Assembly: GCA_018398765.1 (NCBI GenBank)
Contig: JAHBMJ010002675.1
Location: 1 to 64,000 of the forward strand
DNA length: 64,000 nucleotides
Source: Chromera velia
Lineage: Eukaryota > Sar > Chromeraceae
Direction: 5' to 3'
Shown here: piece by piece, positions 13,048-24,695 of the stretch
Position numbering within the stretch: position 1 is the stretch's first letter
How the letters are laid out: the number at the start of each line of letters is the position of its first letter
Notes under the pieces: generated by a model
What the model was told of the DNA's origin: nothing
Databases searched by the model: none
Seen by the model: the letters and a program-made list of their open reading frames with translations, nothing else
Translations under genes and position numbers: made by a program

Positions 13048-14365
13048 CTATGCCAACACTGTTTCATCTAATGAGCTTCCAGGTACGTACCTTTCTGGGC
13101 TTTCTTTGAACACTCTTCTTCTGAACGCCGCCCTCCCCAGAAACTTATCCATCGCACTATGCCCTTCGTTCATCAAGAATTTGAACAGAACCTCAGTGTG
13201 CAGTCTTCCTCTTTGTCTTTCTCTTTTCTTTCTGCAAACTTCTCTTGTTCTCTTTTCTCTTCCCTCATTCCAGTCTGCTCCTAATGTTCTATACATGTGC
13301 ATTCTTTCTCTATTATAAATGGGACACTCAGTCAGCATATAGATCTCATGCTCTAACACCTCTGTTTCCATCCATCCTTTGCAAAAAGGGCAGAGTCTCT
13401 CCTCCAACGGCACTCTCTGCTCTCCTCTTTCTGGCACTTTTCCCTTTGTTCCCGCTAACGTCCTGTCTCCTGCTCTGCAGGCTGCTCTCCTTCTGTGTTC
13501 TCCTCTTGGTGCTACCCTTCTATAACAAAAGGGCACCCGTCCCAGTTTTTCTTTCTCTATTTTCATTCTCTCTCTTGGTCTTTCTTCTGATACCTTTTCA
13601 AACAAAATGAGCTGCAATCTGTTTCCGTTTGCTTTTGTTCGGTGTATGTGTACCATATAGACTTTTCTTCCTTTTTCTCTCTCTCTTCTATCTCTCTCTC
13701 TCACTCCCCTCTCAATTCTCCACCTGAAGATTTTTTTCTTCCTCTCTTTTATTTCTTTATCTGTCTTGCTTACAATTCATCTTTTCATCCTATCTACTCT
13801 TTCATTCACTGCGTATGTCGCTATCTCTCTTGGCTGGCCTGCGAGCTTCTCTTTTGAAAAAGGATGAAGGCCTCTCTCTGTGAATAGTATCTGTATGGCT
13901 TTTCTTCAAGCGCAAAAAGAAGTGAAAAGGATGCAACTCTGTTCTTCTTCCCCTCTTCAGTTCATCCTCCACTCCTTCTCTCAAGCAATGAATGACAGCC
14001 TGCCTAATCGTCTCCTTCCTCTTTTCTTTTAGTGCCTTTCTTGCCCATCTGATCGTCCTCTCTGCGACTTCAATATCAATTGGAAACATCCCCCCCTCCA
14101 TCAATGTAGTGTCTACGCTTTCTGTCTTCCTTAGCCCCAAGACCCACCTCACAAAGCGTCTTTGTTTTTTGTCGAATTCTGCACAGGCCCTGTTTGTGCA
14201 TGGATATATCTCGCATCCATATATCCACACTGCACGCACCGTCTGATTAAACAAATAAAAACATGTTATACAGTATGTGAGACTAGGCTGTAGCATCCTT
14301 TTCGTGATTGTGAACGTTTTCTCATTCAAAAACGAAAAAAGGCTTGATCGTGAATGTTTTCGCAC
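13048..14365 (-). mobile_element. Non-LTR retrotransposon (LINE) remnant, 3' part
   Basis: Two adjacent minus-strand open frames, 13802-14365 and 13048-13704, look like the region downstream of reverse transcriptase in LINE ORF2. The first has WIYGCEIY and FDKKQRRFVRWVLGLRKT, typical of the post-RT segment. The second has a zinc-finger-like block, LCPFCKGW followed about 18 residues on by LTECPIYNRERM, as found near LINE C-termini. The RT and endonuclease domains are absent, so the copy is 5' truncated, and the two frames do not run on, so it is also broken internally. It lies in the p62-RING spacer. The clade cannot be set by eye. Confidence 0.6.
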
Positions 14366-16084
14366 TCAAAAATAAAAAAAAGCTAGATCTGACATAGAAG
14401 ATTTATCGTTCCCGTCACTTAACTAGTCGACTAGTCATTTAATTAAATGATAAGTTTAGATAAGTTGACAACCTAACTAGGTCAAAAAACTAGTCAATCA
14501 ATTAATCAATCAAACCTCTTGATAAACTCTAAGGCTACTATCACCTAGTAGCTAGTATAAGCCTTTGATAGTTTTTAATTGATGATATAGTGACATATTA
14601 TAGTCTAGGTCCGACTCTAGGATATAGTTTAGTACAGATCTAGGTACAGATCAATCTGCATGATCGTCTGAATCGAACTGCATTCTGAGAGATCGGAGCC
14701 TATATAGGAGAAGCCACATGCACGCAGAAACTATTTAGGAAATCATTTTATATTAATTGACGTCCAACCTTATACTCATCATTACTCAATCCCAAAACCA
14801 ATCAAATACCGTGACATGCATGCACTGCATGCCCGCGCCACATTGTGGCAGCAATGTGGCTTCCTTCATGCAACGTTCCCATTCCGACATGTTTCCCCGA
14901 CCCGGAAGAAGAACCGATTTATGGAGTCAAACACTGACGATGTTACATCGTACCAATGCGAAGGACGCTAGGAAGAACGCGACTTAATTCACACACCGCA
15001 CAAACTTCGAAGATTGTAGTTGAAAGAAACAAGACGCACTCACAGATGTGGGAGCAAGCAAGCAAGCAAGCCAATACAAGTACAACACCACAGGCATGCA
15101 CCCATGGCGGAATTAAGTCTTTCTGAGAACCCCTCCCTCCCTGCATGTTCGGCGAGAGGAGTGTCAGATCGATCATGATTCATGACAGAGGGAAGGTGCA
15201 TGCAGGACGAAACAGTCGAGAGGAACATCAGATTGATTTTTTTGCAAAGTTGCATGGGCAGCTGCACTGTAACGATGTCCCCTTGATCAGGAAAATATAA
15301 ATAGAAGTGCGTACGTATTGCATTAATTCCCTCATCTGACAGCTTTCTGCAGGCGCTTCCACCCGCTGCTGTGGCTGCTGCTGCTGCTGCTGCGGCTGCC
15401 CGCCCGAGCCACACCATCAATCATCGCCTAGCTCCCTCCCTGCTTAATTTAATGTGAAGTCACTCCACAGATGCATGCAGTAGTCGAGTTGGAAAAGCGG
15501 AAGGAAGGAAGACCGGTTGGCTGGCTACATGCATGCATGTCCTCGATCCTTTCTGAATTCTGTGAGCTCATATCTCGATCTGCATCCTGGCAGATAGATG
15601 TCTGTACGGAGCTCCCTCATGAGATCATGCGATGAGTTTCCTTCCTTTTCTCTCCTTTCCCTCCCACTTCTGGTGGCTGCATCCCTCTTTTTGCTTTGCG
15701 GAAAAGTTCGGGTTTCTCTACTTCCGGCGTGTGAACACAAAGGGAGAGCAGAAAGGAAGGAAGGAACGAAGGAAGGAAGAAAGAAAAGAAAAGAAAGAAG
15801 GCAGGAAGGAAGGAAGGCGGTCTAACGAGCCAAGGTGAGAGAGACGGTGAAGCAAGCGCGCCACTCAAGGCCTTCTATCAGAGGGAGATGGCTGGATACG
15901 TACAGAGAGGAAGGAACAATAACAAGCCCCTCACTTCCAAGCCAGGAGCAGAACGCCTGCTGGACTGAATTAATGCACTGAAAGGAAGGACACCCGGGAT
16001 GGATGAAAAGTAGGAGAGGGTTTTCCCTTCTTATTTCGGCTGTCTATTTGGTTCCTGGCCTTTTTCTCTTTTTCATTCGTTCAC
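14366..16084. other. Intergenic: AT-rich island, CTG-rich and purine tracts
   Basis: 14370-14760 is AT-rich and rich in CTAG and ACTAGT words. A roughly 45-base imperfect tandem duplication lies at about 14305-14385. 14815-14830 and 15525-15540 contain TGCATGC words; 15360-15395 is a CTG run; 15745-15820 is a GGAA/GAAA tract. No gene is supported. Confidence 0.5.
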
Positions 16085-19000
16085 TCAGAGTGTCCGTCCT
16101 TCTCCCGACTCTCTCTCATCCTCATTCAAGGTGGACGAAGCATCTGCGAAGGCTGAGGAAGAAGAAGAAGAGGCAGAGGCAGACGAAGAAGCGGACACAT
16201 TCAAGAGACCTGACGCGGTGGTGCGCGTGCCCCCCCCAGCTGTACCTCCGATGTATCTCAAACGTCGAGCGTCATGCAGGGGCGATCGCTCTCTTTCTCT
16301 TTCTCCACCATCCTGTTGTTCGTCTATCCCCTGATTCTTTTGCTTTTGCTCTTCGGGCCTTTCGTTAGACGCGGCACGGGGGGCCAACCCCGTGACAATG
16401 GCACTCTCAGGAAAAATTATGCCTTCTTCTCTTCGTTCTTTATTTCCTTCCTTCTCCTTCTCTCTGGAGTGACCTGATGGCGAAGAGACACCTCTTGCTG
16501 AGGAGGAGGAAGACTCATCGGCAGCGAGGGCTACCCCCCCCTCCCCTTCTTCCTGCCGTCTCTCTCCGGTTACCTCTGTATGTCGCTGTATCCATCCTTC
16601 TTCCATTTCCCTTTGTCTCTCTTCCTCTTCTTCTCTCACAACAACAATCCGCCTTTCTCTCCCACCTCTCCGCCGCCCTCTGAACAAAGTCAACAAACAA
16701 CGGCAACACCCCGGGTCTGCTGCTCTCTGCTCCCGTTCATCCTCCATCAATCCACCCTGGGGCAGAGCCCCCTCGTGCTCTCTTCCACCTTCCCTTGCCT
16801 GTTCTTGTCCCCCCTCTTGCTGCCCTTGTACAGCGCCTCTTTCTCCTTCAACACTCTCTCCGTCACCTCCACCACGACCACCCGTCGCGCCTTCCCCGTC
16901 TCTGTCTCTGTTCTCAATCACATCCACCACATCTGTTCGACACACGGGACATTGACGCGACTGTTGAAGCCAACGTGCAATGCAGGGTGCACAGAAAAAG
17001 TGACCGCCTTCACAGGGCATCACGAGAACAGAAGTATCGTCCTGAAAGGGCTCTATGCAGAAGATGCACTCGGGGGGGTAGTCACTGAAGCTGCGGGATT
17101 GCAGCACTCTGTCAGGCACTTCTCCTCCCCTCGGTGCTGCCCCTTCTCCTTCTCCGTGACCGCCCCCCTCCCCCCCTCCACCAGTCCGGCCGACCCCCTC
17201 ACCCTCATTCTGCCCCTGCGGCTCTGCTCCTCCCTCCTCCCCCCTTCGAGCTCCTGCTCGTGCTGCCAGCACGGCTGCACGCCGGGCCCTGTATCGATCT
17301 CTCAAATCCGCATACCGTATTCTCTCCAATCTCTCCACAATTCTCCTCCCACTTCGTCTCTTCTGGAGGCATCTCATACAAAGCATTCCGCCCAGAAGAA
17401 ACAAAAGCACGAGGGCAGTAACAATCAGGAACCCCACATACAGACGAAGCTGTAAATTCCACAGAAACGCAAACAAATGAAACAATTCCTCGTTACAGCT
17501 CTTGCTGCTCCGCTCAATCTCTGCACCCCACACCCATCCCACCAGCCACCCCCCGAAGCCAACTGCCTCCAACATCGGCACCAACGGACTCAGAGGTGCG
17601 TGGCCACGCGCCCTGAATTCCCACACGTTGAAGCACCGTACACCTGCAGGCAGACAGGCAGAGGTGATTCCGTTCGTGTCTGAAACAAGAAGCTTACTGA
17701 TCGATATCAGACGCGTAGAAACGCATGCACGCGCATGCTCACGCACAATCCTCACTCGAAAATATGTAAGACTGAATGGAGCAGAAAAATCGCAAAGCGA
17801 AGCAGTCAAAATGACTATGAAGCAAAAAGAAAGAGAGGCTATATGACTTATTTTTTTCTTTTTTCTTTGTTTGCAGACAGACAGACTACATGTTTCTTCT
17901 TGTCCCTTCTTTTCTTACAGACTATATGACAGACAGACAGATAGACAGACAGACACGCAAGGGGAAGCTCGAAGCAAAAGCCGAAGATGTCTCCTGGAAA
18001 TGGCGGGACTCACCAGCGCTGAGCAAATGGCGAAACATGAAGAGAACAACCCTGCACGCACGCACACACACGCCATTGAGCACGTACATTAATACATGAA
18101 TGAAGGCCATACATGCGTGAATTAAGACACACTCCGACGGAGAGAGAGCTCGGCTGACAGAAGGACTTGGTAAGGGTTGCGAGCAAAAACCGACTTCACT
18201 TCTCCCCCCCTTTCCCCCTTAATTCTTTCTGTAGGTTTGCCCGACCGAGCCACCAACCAACCAGATGGCAAGGGGCCGTTGGCAGCTCTCCTTGTAGACC
18301 TTCACGAAGTCCAGGGACACCACCACGCCAACAACCAGCACAATCAGGAGCTGCCATCCTGCCGTGGAATGCTGCACAACAGAGCAGAGCAGACAGAGAA
18401 AGGAAAAAGGCACAATGAGACCACAAGCAAAGTGTCTCTTGCTCTGAAGCCCTGACGCCCATCGAACAGAAAGTTTTTTGTCTTGCGCTGTCGTGCGGGA
18501 AAAGGAAGGTATCTAGGTAAAAGAAGCGTCCTACGGAGAAACAAGAGGATCAAACAGAGGGAACAGAAGAGGGGTAGAGAAGCAGGCGGATGGTTTTGCC
18601 GTGAAGAAGCACGAGAGGGAAAGAGATACCTGCGTGAGGCGGGCAGGAAGTGAGATTCTGCGTGCAGATCCCCAAAGCCTGCATGACTGACTGCGATTTC
18701 ACAAACGTACCTGGAAGGCATCCTCCACACACATCAGGCTGCACAATGTCGTTTCACAGATGCAGGAATGACAGAAAGATCAGAACGACAGAGGGAAATA
18801 TGAGACCGAAAGAGAGTCGCGCAGAAACACCAGCAGCATAGGGGCAGCTGGGCAAAAGCTGAAGAAAAGAGAGAGACGGGATCGAGCACTGAATCGACTC
18901 TTTCGGCAGGACATCGCAAGGGAAGCAGATTTGCACATACCAACCATTCGTACAGAGCTCCCCTCTGTTGTACGTCGACATGTTCTCCCTCTGCATTGAC

Positions 19001-19126
19001 TGCAGCGTTCTCTCCCTCTCCTTCTCCCCTCTCCACGTCGTGTGCAGACTGAAAGGACTCGTTTGGTCCCCTTTCCGTCTCCCGACGATCGCCCAGCAGG
19101 GGGTTGGCGTTGGGTTCTACTTGCAT
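16085..19126 (-). CDS. Membrane-anchored RING-H2 E3 ubiquitin ligase
   Basis: Four exons are inferred: 18945-19126 (ATG at 19126), 18711-18738, 18254-18371 and 16085-17643, about 628 residues. The first exon's donor is the least certain boundary. The N-terminus is acidic and hydrophilic. Hydrophobic segments occur at about residues 79-92 (LLIVLVVGVVVSL) and 174-195 (LYVGFLIVTALVLLFLLGG), with the motif ESCQRPLAIWL between them. The RING lies near 300-350: it starts ECIFCIEPF, continues with MPCEGGHFFCAPCIARWL and ends QCPVCRTDV, giving the full set of zinc ligands. The rest is low-complexity (Gly/Glu/Arg/Ser). This multi-span-plus-RING layout matches plant and protist membrane E3 ligases, which pass ubiquitin from an E2 to membrane substrates. 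Substrate and compartment are unknown. Confidence 0.75.
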
Positions 19127-19559
19127 TGGGGTGCCCTTCCTGGCTATCCAAGAAGCTGAAAGACTGCCCAATTAGATCCTAACCGGAACGGACCAATGAC
19201 AGAGGGGAGCTGGGTTGGAGTGGATGATCACTTGGTCTGTCTCGTTCTGTACGCGGCGATTAGACGGACACAAAGAAGCAGTGAAGATCAATGAGCTTTC
19301 CCTGATTGAAAATCGAAGATGGGGTTCCTAAATAGTCCAGACATCACAATTGGCCTCTTATGGTACATGGTGTGCCATACTGTCACTACATGGCCGGAGG
19401 TGGGTCAGGAAATCGATGGAAGATCCCCTCTGGATGTGTGACATTTTTTTCGCGACGAGACACTTCGTGATTTTGATCCGAATCCGATTTGATTTTCGTT
19501 CGCATCGCGGTGCGAGCCGCGGCCGCGGGCCATGCATCCAGGCCCGGCCAGCTGCGCGG

Positions 19560-19968
19560 GGTCCGCATGCAGCCGCGCCGGCCGTTGCACGCATATGTGT
19601 CAGCACGACAAACGACCAGACTTGTTCGCGACCTTGCCAAACGGGAACAAAATCACGGGGACTCGGTTTTGGGAGATGTGGCTCTGATCCACCCGATCCA
19701 GCATGCGACCCGCCTGCACAGAAATTCAAAGAAAGCAGGGGCCGTAGCAAAGGATGAGGAGGGGAAGAAATATACCTACTACGACGACGCCTGCAGAGCC
19801 GTAGATATTCGTTTTGTCCCTCTGGTTTTTGAGACCTATGAAAGGCCTAAAGGAGACGCGGTGAGATTTGTGAAAGAGATAGTGAGACAGGCAACAGAAC
19901 GGCTAGTAAAAAGGTTGGGGGAGATGAACGATGCGTCTGCATATCAGAAAATTGCACACAGATGGTGA
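19560..19968 (+). mobile_element. Retroelement ORF C-terminal fragment
   Basis: An open frame ending at 19968 carries DVALIHPIQHATRL, a Lys/Tyr-rich stretch and DIRFVPLVFETYERPKGDA. This pattern resembles the C-terminal, possibly restriction-endonuclease-like, segment of retroelement polyproteins in algae and protists. No reverse transcriptase precedes it, so it is an isolated fossil fragment. The strongly GC-rich, palindrome-prone stretch at 19500-19580 just upstream differs from its surroundings. Confidence 0.4.
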
Positions 19969-20341
19969 AAAACGTTGTTAGTGGCAGTTTAGAAAGCAGC
20001 AGCGTCAATAATCTTCGCATCTATTCAGGTAAGCCACGGCACACGCGGCACACAGGTCACCAAAATACTGCTTGGGAGAGAGTTTTCCACCTATGTAGAC
20101 CTTGCAGTACCTTGCAAAGAAGAAAGAGTAAAGGAGGGGGGAGAGCCAGCAGGGTGCTGGAAGGGGAAATAAAAGAAAAAAAAAGACCATTTTTATGGGT
20201 GAGGTATATAAAAGACAAAAAAGAGAAGAAGAGCCTTGTGACATCAGATTGAAGAAATATGAATAAGAGGTTGAAAGCCGTCAAGCGTGTAAGAGAGAAA
20301 AAATTGATGTGAAGAAAAAAGTTCAACAAAGAAAGTCCAAC

Positions 20342-21060
20342 ATATAAGACAATGAGGATGGTTGAGATGGACCGACGGAGAAGTATAGGAATCAAAAGCA
20401 AAGAGCTAGTCCTTAGCAGACAGACTAGAAACAGAAAGCCAAAGGATAATGCTGTGACCTGATGACCTGATGTCCAAAGTCTATACATATACACAGAAGT
20501 CTGTCAATCGAAAGGACTAACCTGAGTAGTACCATAAAGAGGCTCAATCGATCGAGGCAGAATGGAATCAATACGCAGAGTGAAAGTCGATCTCGACAGT
20601 CGATCGACTAATCGGCTCGCCATACATCGATGGGCCCTTTGAAAAATACACATCTACCACTTCTTCATTGAATCGCTCCTTTCCTATTTGTTGACGTACA
20701 AGTGTCATCTAGGCACTCATTTACAATGCATAAAGTCGATCGCCAACAACATATGCACAATAGTTGCACAACAGATCAAACGGTACACGTAGATGGATCG
20801 ATCAGTCCTCACGGCAACGTATGCACACGCGCGGACTGATGGTGTCGCATGCACGTCATGTCTTTAAATTGAACCTTCACGAGAATAATGTATGGACTCA
20901 CATGCACCGACCAGAGACCAGAACAAATCAGATGAGAATATGCACCGCGCATGCAAGGTGACAATGATTAGCAGCGCATAACTGTATAAGGGTCGGCCCT
21001 ATGCTTTTGTCTCCACATAATCTCACTGCTGCTCATGTAACCAGGACGTTCATTCTAACA
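20342..21060 (-). repeat. 3' LTR of the gag-only element
   Basis: This aligns without gaps to 22513-23231. A G-rich purine stretch on the minus strand just inside it (GGGGTGATC at about 21061-21070) could be the polypurine tract. Confidence 0.75.
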
Positions 21061-21599
21061 GATCACCCCCTTTGCGCTGACGCTCTAGGGATTCGATCAG
21101 TAGAAGCGCAAACGACAAGAACGAAAGCACGCGGGAAAAACGAATGAAAGCTCATTTACAAAGAGAAGAGACAAACGGAATGCAAGTCAGAAGAAACGTT
21201 ATAAAAGAGATAAAACGATCAATCTTCAAACGGATGGCCTGAAACTAAGTAAGAGCAAGCAGACCAGAAATTAGATAGAATCAGATTAGGCATGTCTAAT
21301 GACCGTGTGAACAATCTTGACCGGTGACCGATGACCAAAGATACAGAGACAGAAAGAGACCGAACAACCGTGCATACACTCAATTGCAAACTGAGTCTTA
21401 TGTGACCAAAGAACCAATGACCGAAAAGCGAGTCTCTCCTTTTATAGATGGGAGGAGAGTAACAACAGAAACAGACCAGAGAACAGACCGATCTTCAAAT
21501 CGGAGCCGCACCCACCCCCGATCTAGCAGATCCACTCCTTTGAGGTGCCGTAGTCGTCTGTGAAGGTAACCTTCTTTTCGTTCTTCACCTCGGCAGGGG

Positions 21600-22350
21600 G
21601 AGTAGAAGAAGAACCTGCGCGATGATCTTCGAGTGCGTCTACGCTTTTGGTGCTTCTACACATATGTGCAAAATGGCCACCCTTTCCACACGAGTTACAC
21701 TGCTTGCCTCATATAGGGTAGCGGTGTAAAGCCTGAGCTTCAAGACGGAATCCACAGTTGCGACACGTTCTCTCTCCTTGTTCAACTCTGTTAGCTGGGA
21801 ATTTGTTTAGCTTGGTGGTAGATTTCATGGAGAGGCTTGCCATGGAAGAGAAGTCAGAAGTGTTGCCGATGACGGCGGGGTTCTTGGTCTTACCTGAGAG
21901 AGCCTCCACTCGGAAGAGACTCTTCATCACATCCTGTAGGGCTGCCCAGGTGTCGCGGTCACCCATCAGGATGGCGACCTTCTCCTTCTTTTGGTCAGTG
22001 AGGGCATTTATCAGGTAGACGGACTTGTCGGAGTCCGACATGGTCTGGCCAGCGGGGAGGGTGGCCTTGTACGCTGCCACAGCAGCAAAGAAGCGGTCAA
22101 AGAAGATCTTTGAGTCCTCGTCGTGTCACTGTCGGATGTTGTGGATGACCCGCAAGGCGTCGACCCTCTGCTTCTTGATATCATCAAGGTACAAGGCTTC
22201 CAAGTCCGTGAGAATCTCATCGAGGGCCTTCTGGTTCGCCGTCCAGTCGGGGACGACCCGCTCAACTCGCTGCATGAACACAAGGTCAATGTTCTCCTCC
22301 CCCTTTGCTGCACCTGCAGTTATGTCGAACGCTGACTGCATGTACATTTT
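21600..22350 (-). pseudogene. Degenerate gag with CCHC zinc knuckle
   Basis: Minus-strand segments include LPAGQTMSDSDKSVYLINAL and DWTANQKALDEILTDLEALY, hydrophilic helical sequence of the kind found in LTR-element Gag, followed by a zinc knuckle. It is not intact as one frame. Confidence 0.6.
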
Positions 22351-22512
22351 CTTCAGGTTATCTTCTGTAGTAGTTGCTTAAAGAAAAAGGACTCAGTCTG
22401 CTCTGCGGAAGCTTCCTTTCCACTTCTTAAAGTGCACAACACCGAAGGCTTTGAAAAGGGGAACTGAAATGGAAGAGACAGTTGCCATCTTTCTAAGCAG
22501 TCTGACACACTG

Positions 22513-23231
22513 ATATAAGACAATGAGGATGGTCGAGATGGACCGACGGAGAAGTATAGGAATCAAAAGCAAAGAGCTAGTCCTTAGCAGACAGACTAGA
22601 AACAGAAAGCCAAAGGATGATGCTGTGACCTGATGACCTGATGTTCGAAGTCCATACATATACACAGAAGTCTGTCAATCGAAAGGACTAACCTGAGTAG
22701 TACCATAAAGAGGCTCAATCGATCGAGGCAGGATGGAATCAATACGCAGAGTGAAAGTCGATCTCGACAGTTAATCGACTAATCGGCTCGCCATACATCG
22801 ATAGGCCCTTTGAGAAATGTACATCTACCACTTTTTCATTGAATCGCTCCTTTTCTATTTGTTAACGTACAAGTGTCATCCAGGCACTCATTTACAATGC
22901 ATGAAGTCGATTGCCAACAACACATGCACAACAGTTGCACAACAGATCAAACGGTACACGTAGATGGATCGATCGGTCCTCACGGCGACGCGTGCACACG
23001 CGCGGACTGCTGGCGTCGCATGTACGCCACGTCTCTAAATTGAACCTTCACAAGAATAATGCATGGACTCATATGTACCGACCAGAGACCAGAACAAATC
23101 AGATGAGAATATGTACCACGTATGCAAGGTGACAATGATTGGCGGCGCACAACTGCATAAGGGTCGGCCCTATGCTTTTGTCTCCACATAATCTCACTGC
23201 TGCTCATGTAACCAGGACGTTCGTTCTAACA
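22513..23231 (-). repeat. 5' LTR of the gag-only element
   Basis: The partner of the repeat at 20342-21060, equal in length, with about 94 percent identity by direct base comparison. Confidence 0.75.
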
Positions 23232-23356
23232 TAACAAAAGAATGTTGAGGAGAAACAAATTTTTTTATTTGGACATGGGTATCACTGAAGAAGAAGCCGG
23301 GAAGGGGAAAGAAGACCTGGTCCACAGTGACTATGTTTATCATACTGTTTAAAGTA

Positions 23357-23640
23357 GCCGGGGGCCAGGGGGCGCCCCCGGGTCAACCCGGCTGCCCGTC
23401 AAGGGCCGCCCCCAGCTTGTTTTTGAAATTTTGTTGAGTGACCCGGGGGCATATACCACGGGTACCCGGGGGCCTGCCCGTCGACGACGTCGCGAAGGTC
23501 GGCCTGGGCCGGGGCGCGCGCGTGAGCGCGGCTCCATGCGTGCGCATGCATGACCCGCGGGTGCGGGGCCGATCAGGGCCCGCTGCACGCAGCGTTCTAT
23601 GCAGCGTGTACAGTGAAAGACCCCGGCATGCATGATCCAC
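23357..23640. other. GC-rich palindrome-prone block
   Basis: A block of very high GC with self-complementary runs such as GGGGGCGCCCCCGGG sits just outside the LTR element. Open frames on both strands reflect composition. It may be the terminus of another element; a shorter GC-rich stretch at 25128-25210 has a similar look. No function is assigned. Confidence 0.4.
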
Positions 23641-23879
23641 ATTACAAATTAAGGCCAGACAAAGATATGCAGACGTACAGATGAAAGAACTGTGTCACAG
23701 TATGTTGGTGCTTTTGTGTCAATCCACTAGGACAGGGCAAACAGACAGCAGGATCGTCTTTCTACAGTGTTGTCTCTTCGTTTTGTGCCGTTTAGGCGCT
23801 TCAGAAGCGACCGCATCGACCAGGATCATGCAGGATGTCAACATGTGCGAACTGAGATTTGGAAAGGTCAGTCACAACT

Positions 23880-24695
23880 GAGGTTATGGATGGATGGAGT
23901 GAGTGAGGGATGGATGGATGCATGTATAGAGTGATGGAGTGAAGAGGGATGGATGGGTGGATGGAGTGAGAGAGTGACTGAGGGATGGATGGATGGATGG
24001 ATGGATGGATGGATGGATGGAGTGATGGATGGATGGAGTAAGAGAGTGACTGAGGGATGGATGGATGGATGCCAAATTCGGATGCCATTGGATGGAGTGT
24101 CGGAGTGAGTGAGGGATGGATTGATGGATGGATGGATTGATGGATGGATGGATGGATACATTGATGGATGGAGTGAGTGAGGGATGGATGGATGGAGTGA
24201 TGGATGGAGTGATGGAGTGCATGAGTGAGGGATGGATTAATTGATGGAGTGAGTGAGGGATGGATTGATGGAGTGAGTGAGGGATGGATGGAGTGAGTGA
24301 TGGAGTGAGGAGGGATGGATGGAGTGATGGAGTGATGAGGGATAAATGGGTGGATGGAGTGAGGGAGTGACTGAGGGATGGATGGATGGATGGATGGATG
24401 GATGGATGGATGGATAAATTGATGGATGGAGTGAGTGAGGGATGGATGGATGGAGTGATGGATGGAGTGATGGAGTGCATGAGTGAGGGATGGATTAATT
24501 GATGGACTGAGTGAGGGATGGATTGATGGAATGAGTGAGGGATGGATGGATGGAGTGATGGAGTGAGGAGGGATGGATGGAGTGATGGAGTGATGAGGGA
24601 TGGATGGGTGGATGGAGTGAGGGAGTGACTGAGGGAATCCGATGGATGGATGGATGGATGGATGGATGGATGGATGGATGGATGGATGGATTGAT
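23880..24695. repeat. TGGA/TGGAG satellite with higher-order units
   Basis: About 815 bases of TGGA-based units interspersed with TGGAGTGA variants. A roughly 240-260 base block (about 24160-24400) recurs at about 24420-24640, a higher-order duplication. Minus-strand open frames of 337 and 350 codons encode only His-Pro-Ser-Ile repeats in two frames and are best explained by the absence of stops in the repeat. Confidence 0.85.

Larger units (their letters stand above)
20342..23231 (-). mobile_element. Non-autonomous gag-only LTR retrotransposon
   Basis: Two 719-base direct repeats (20342-21060 and 22513-23231) flank 1452 bases of internal sequence. The internal part encodes Gag-like segments on the minus strand and a CCHC zinc knuckle (CNSCGKGGHFAHMC) near 21650-21705. 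No protease, integrase or reverse transcriptase is present, so it fits a gag-only (TR-GAG-like) element mobilised by a relative. The Gag reading is broken in at least one place. A weak 5-base flanking duplication (TGTTA/TGTTG) is possible. LTRs differ at 42 of 719 positions, so the insertion is old or fast-decaying. Gypsy or Copia affiliation could not be decided. Confidence 0.75.

Noticed and set aside
19350-19757. Overlapping plus and minus open frames of about 130 codons
   Set aside because: The GC-rich composition leaves several frames open; only the frame ending at 19968 has recognisable wording.
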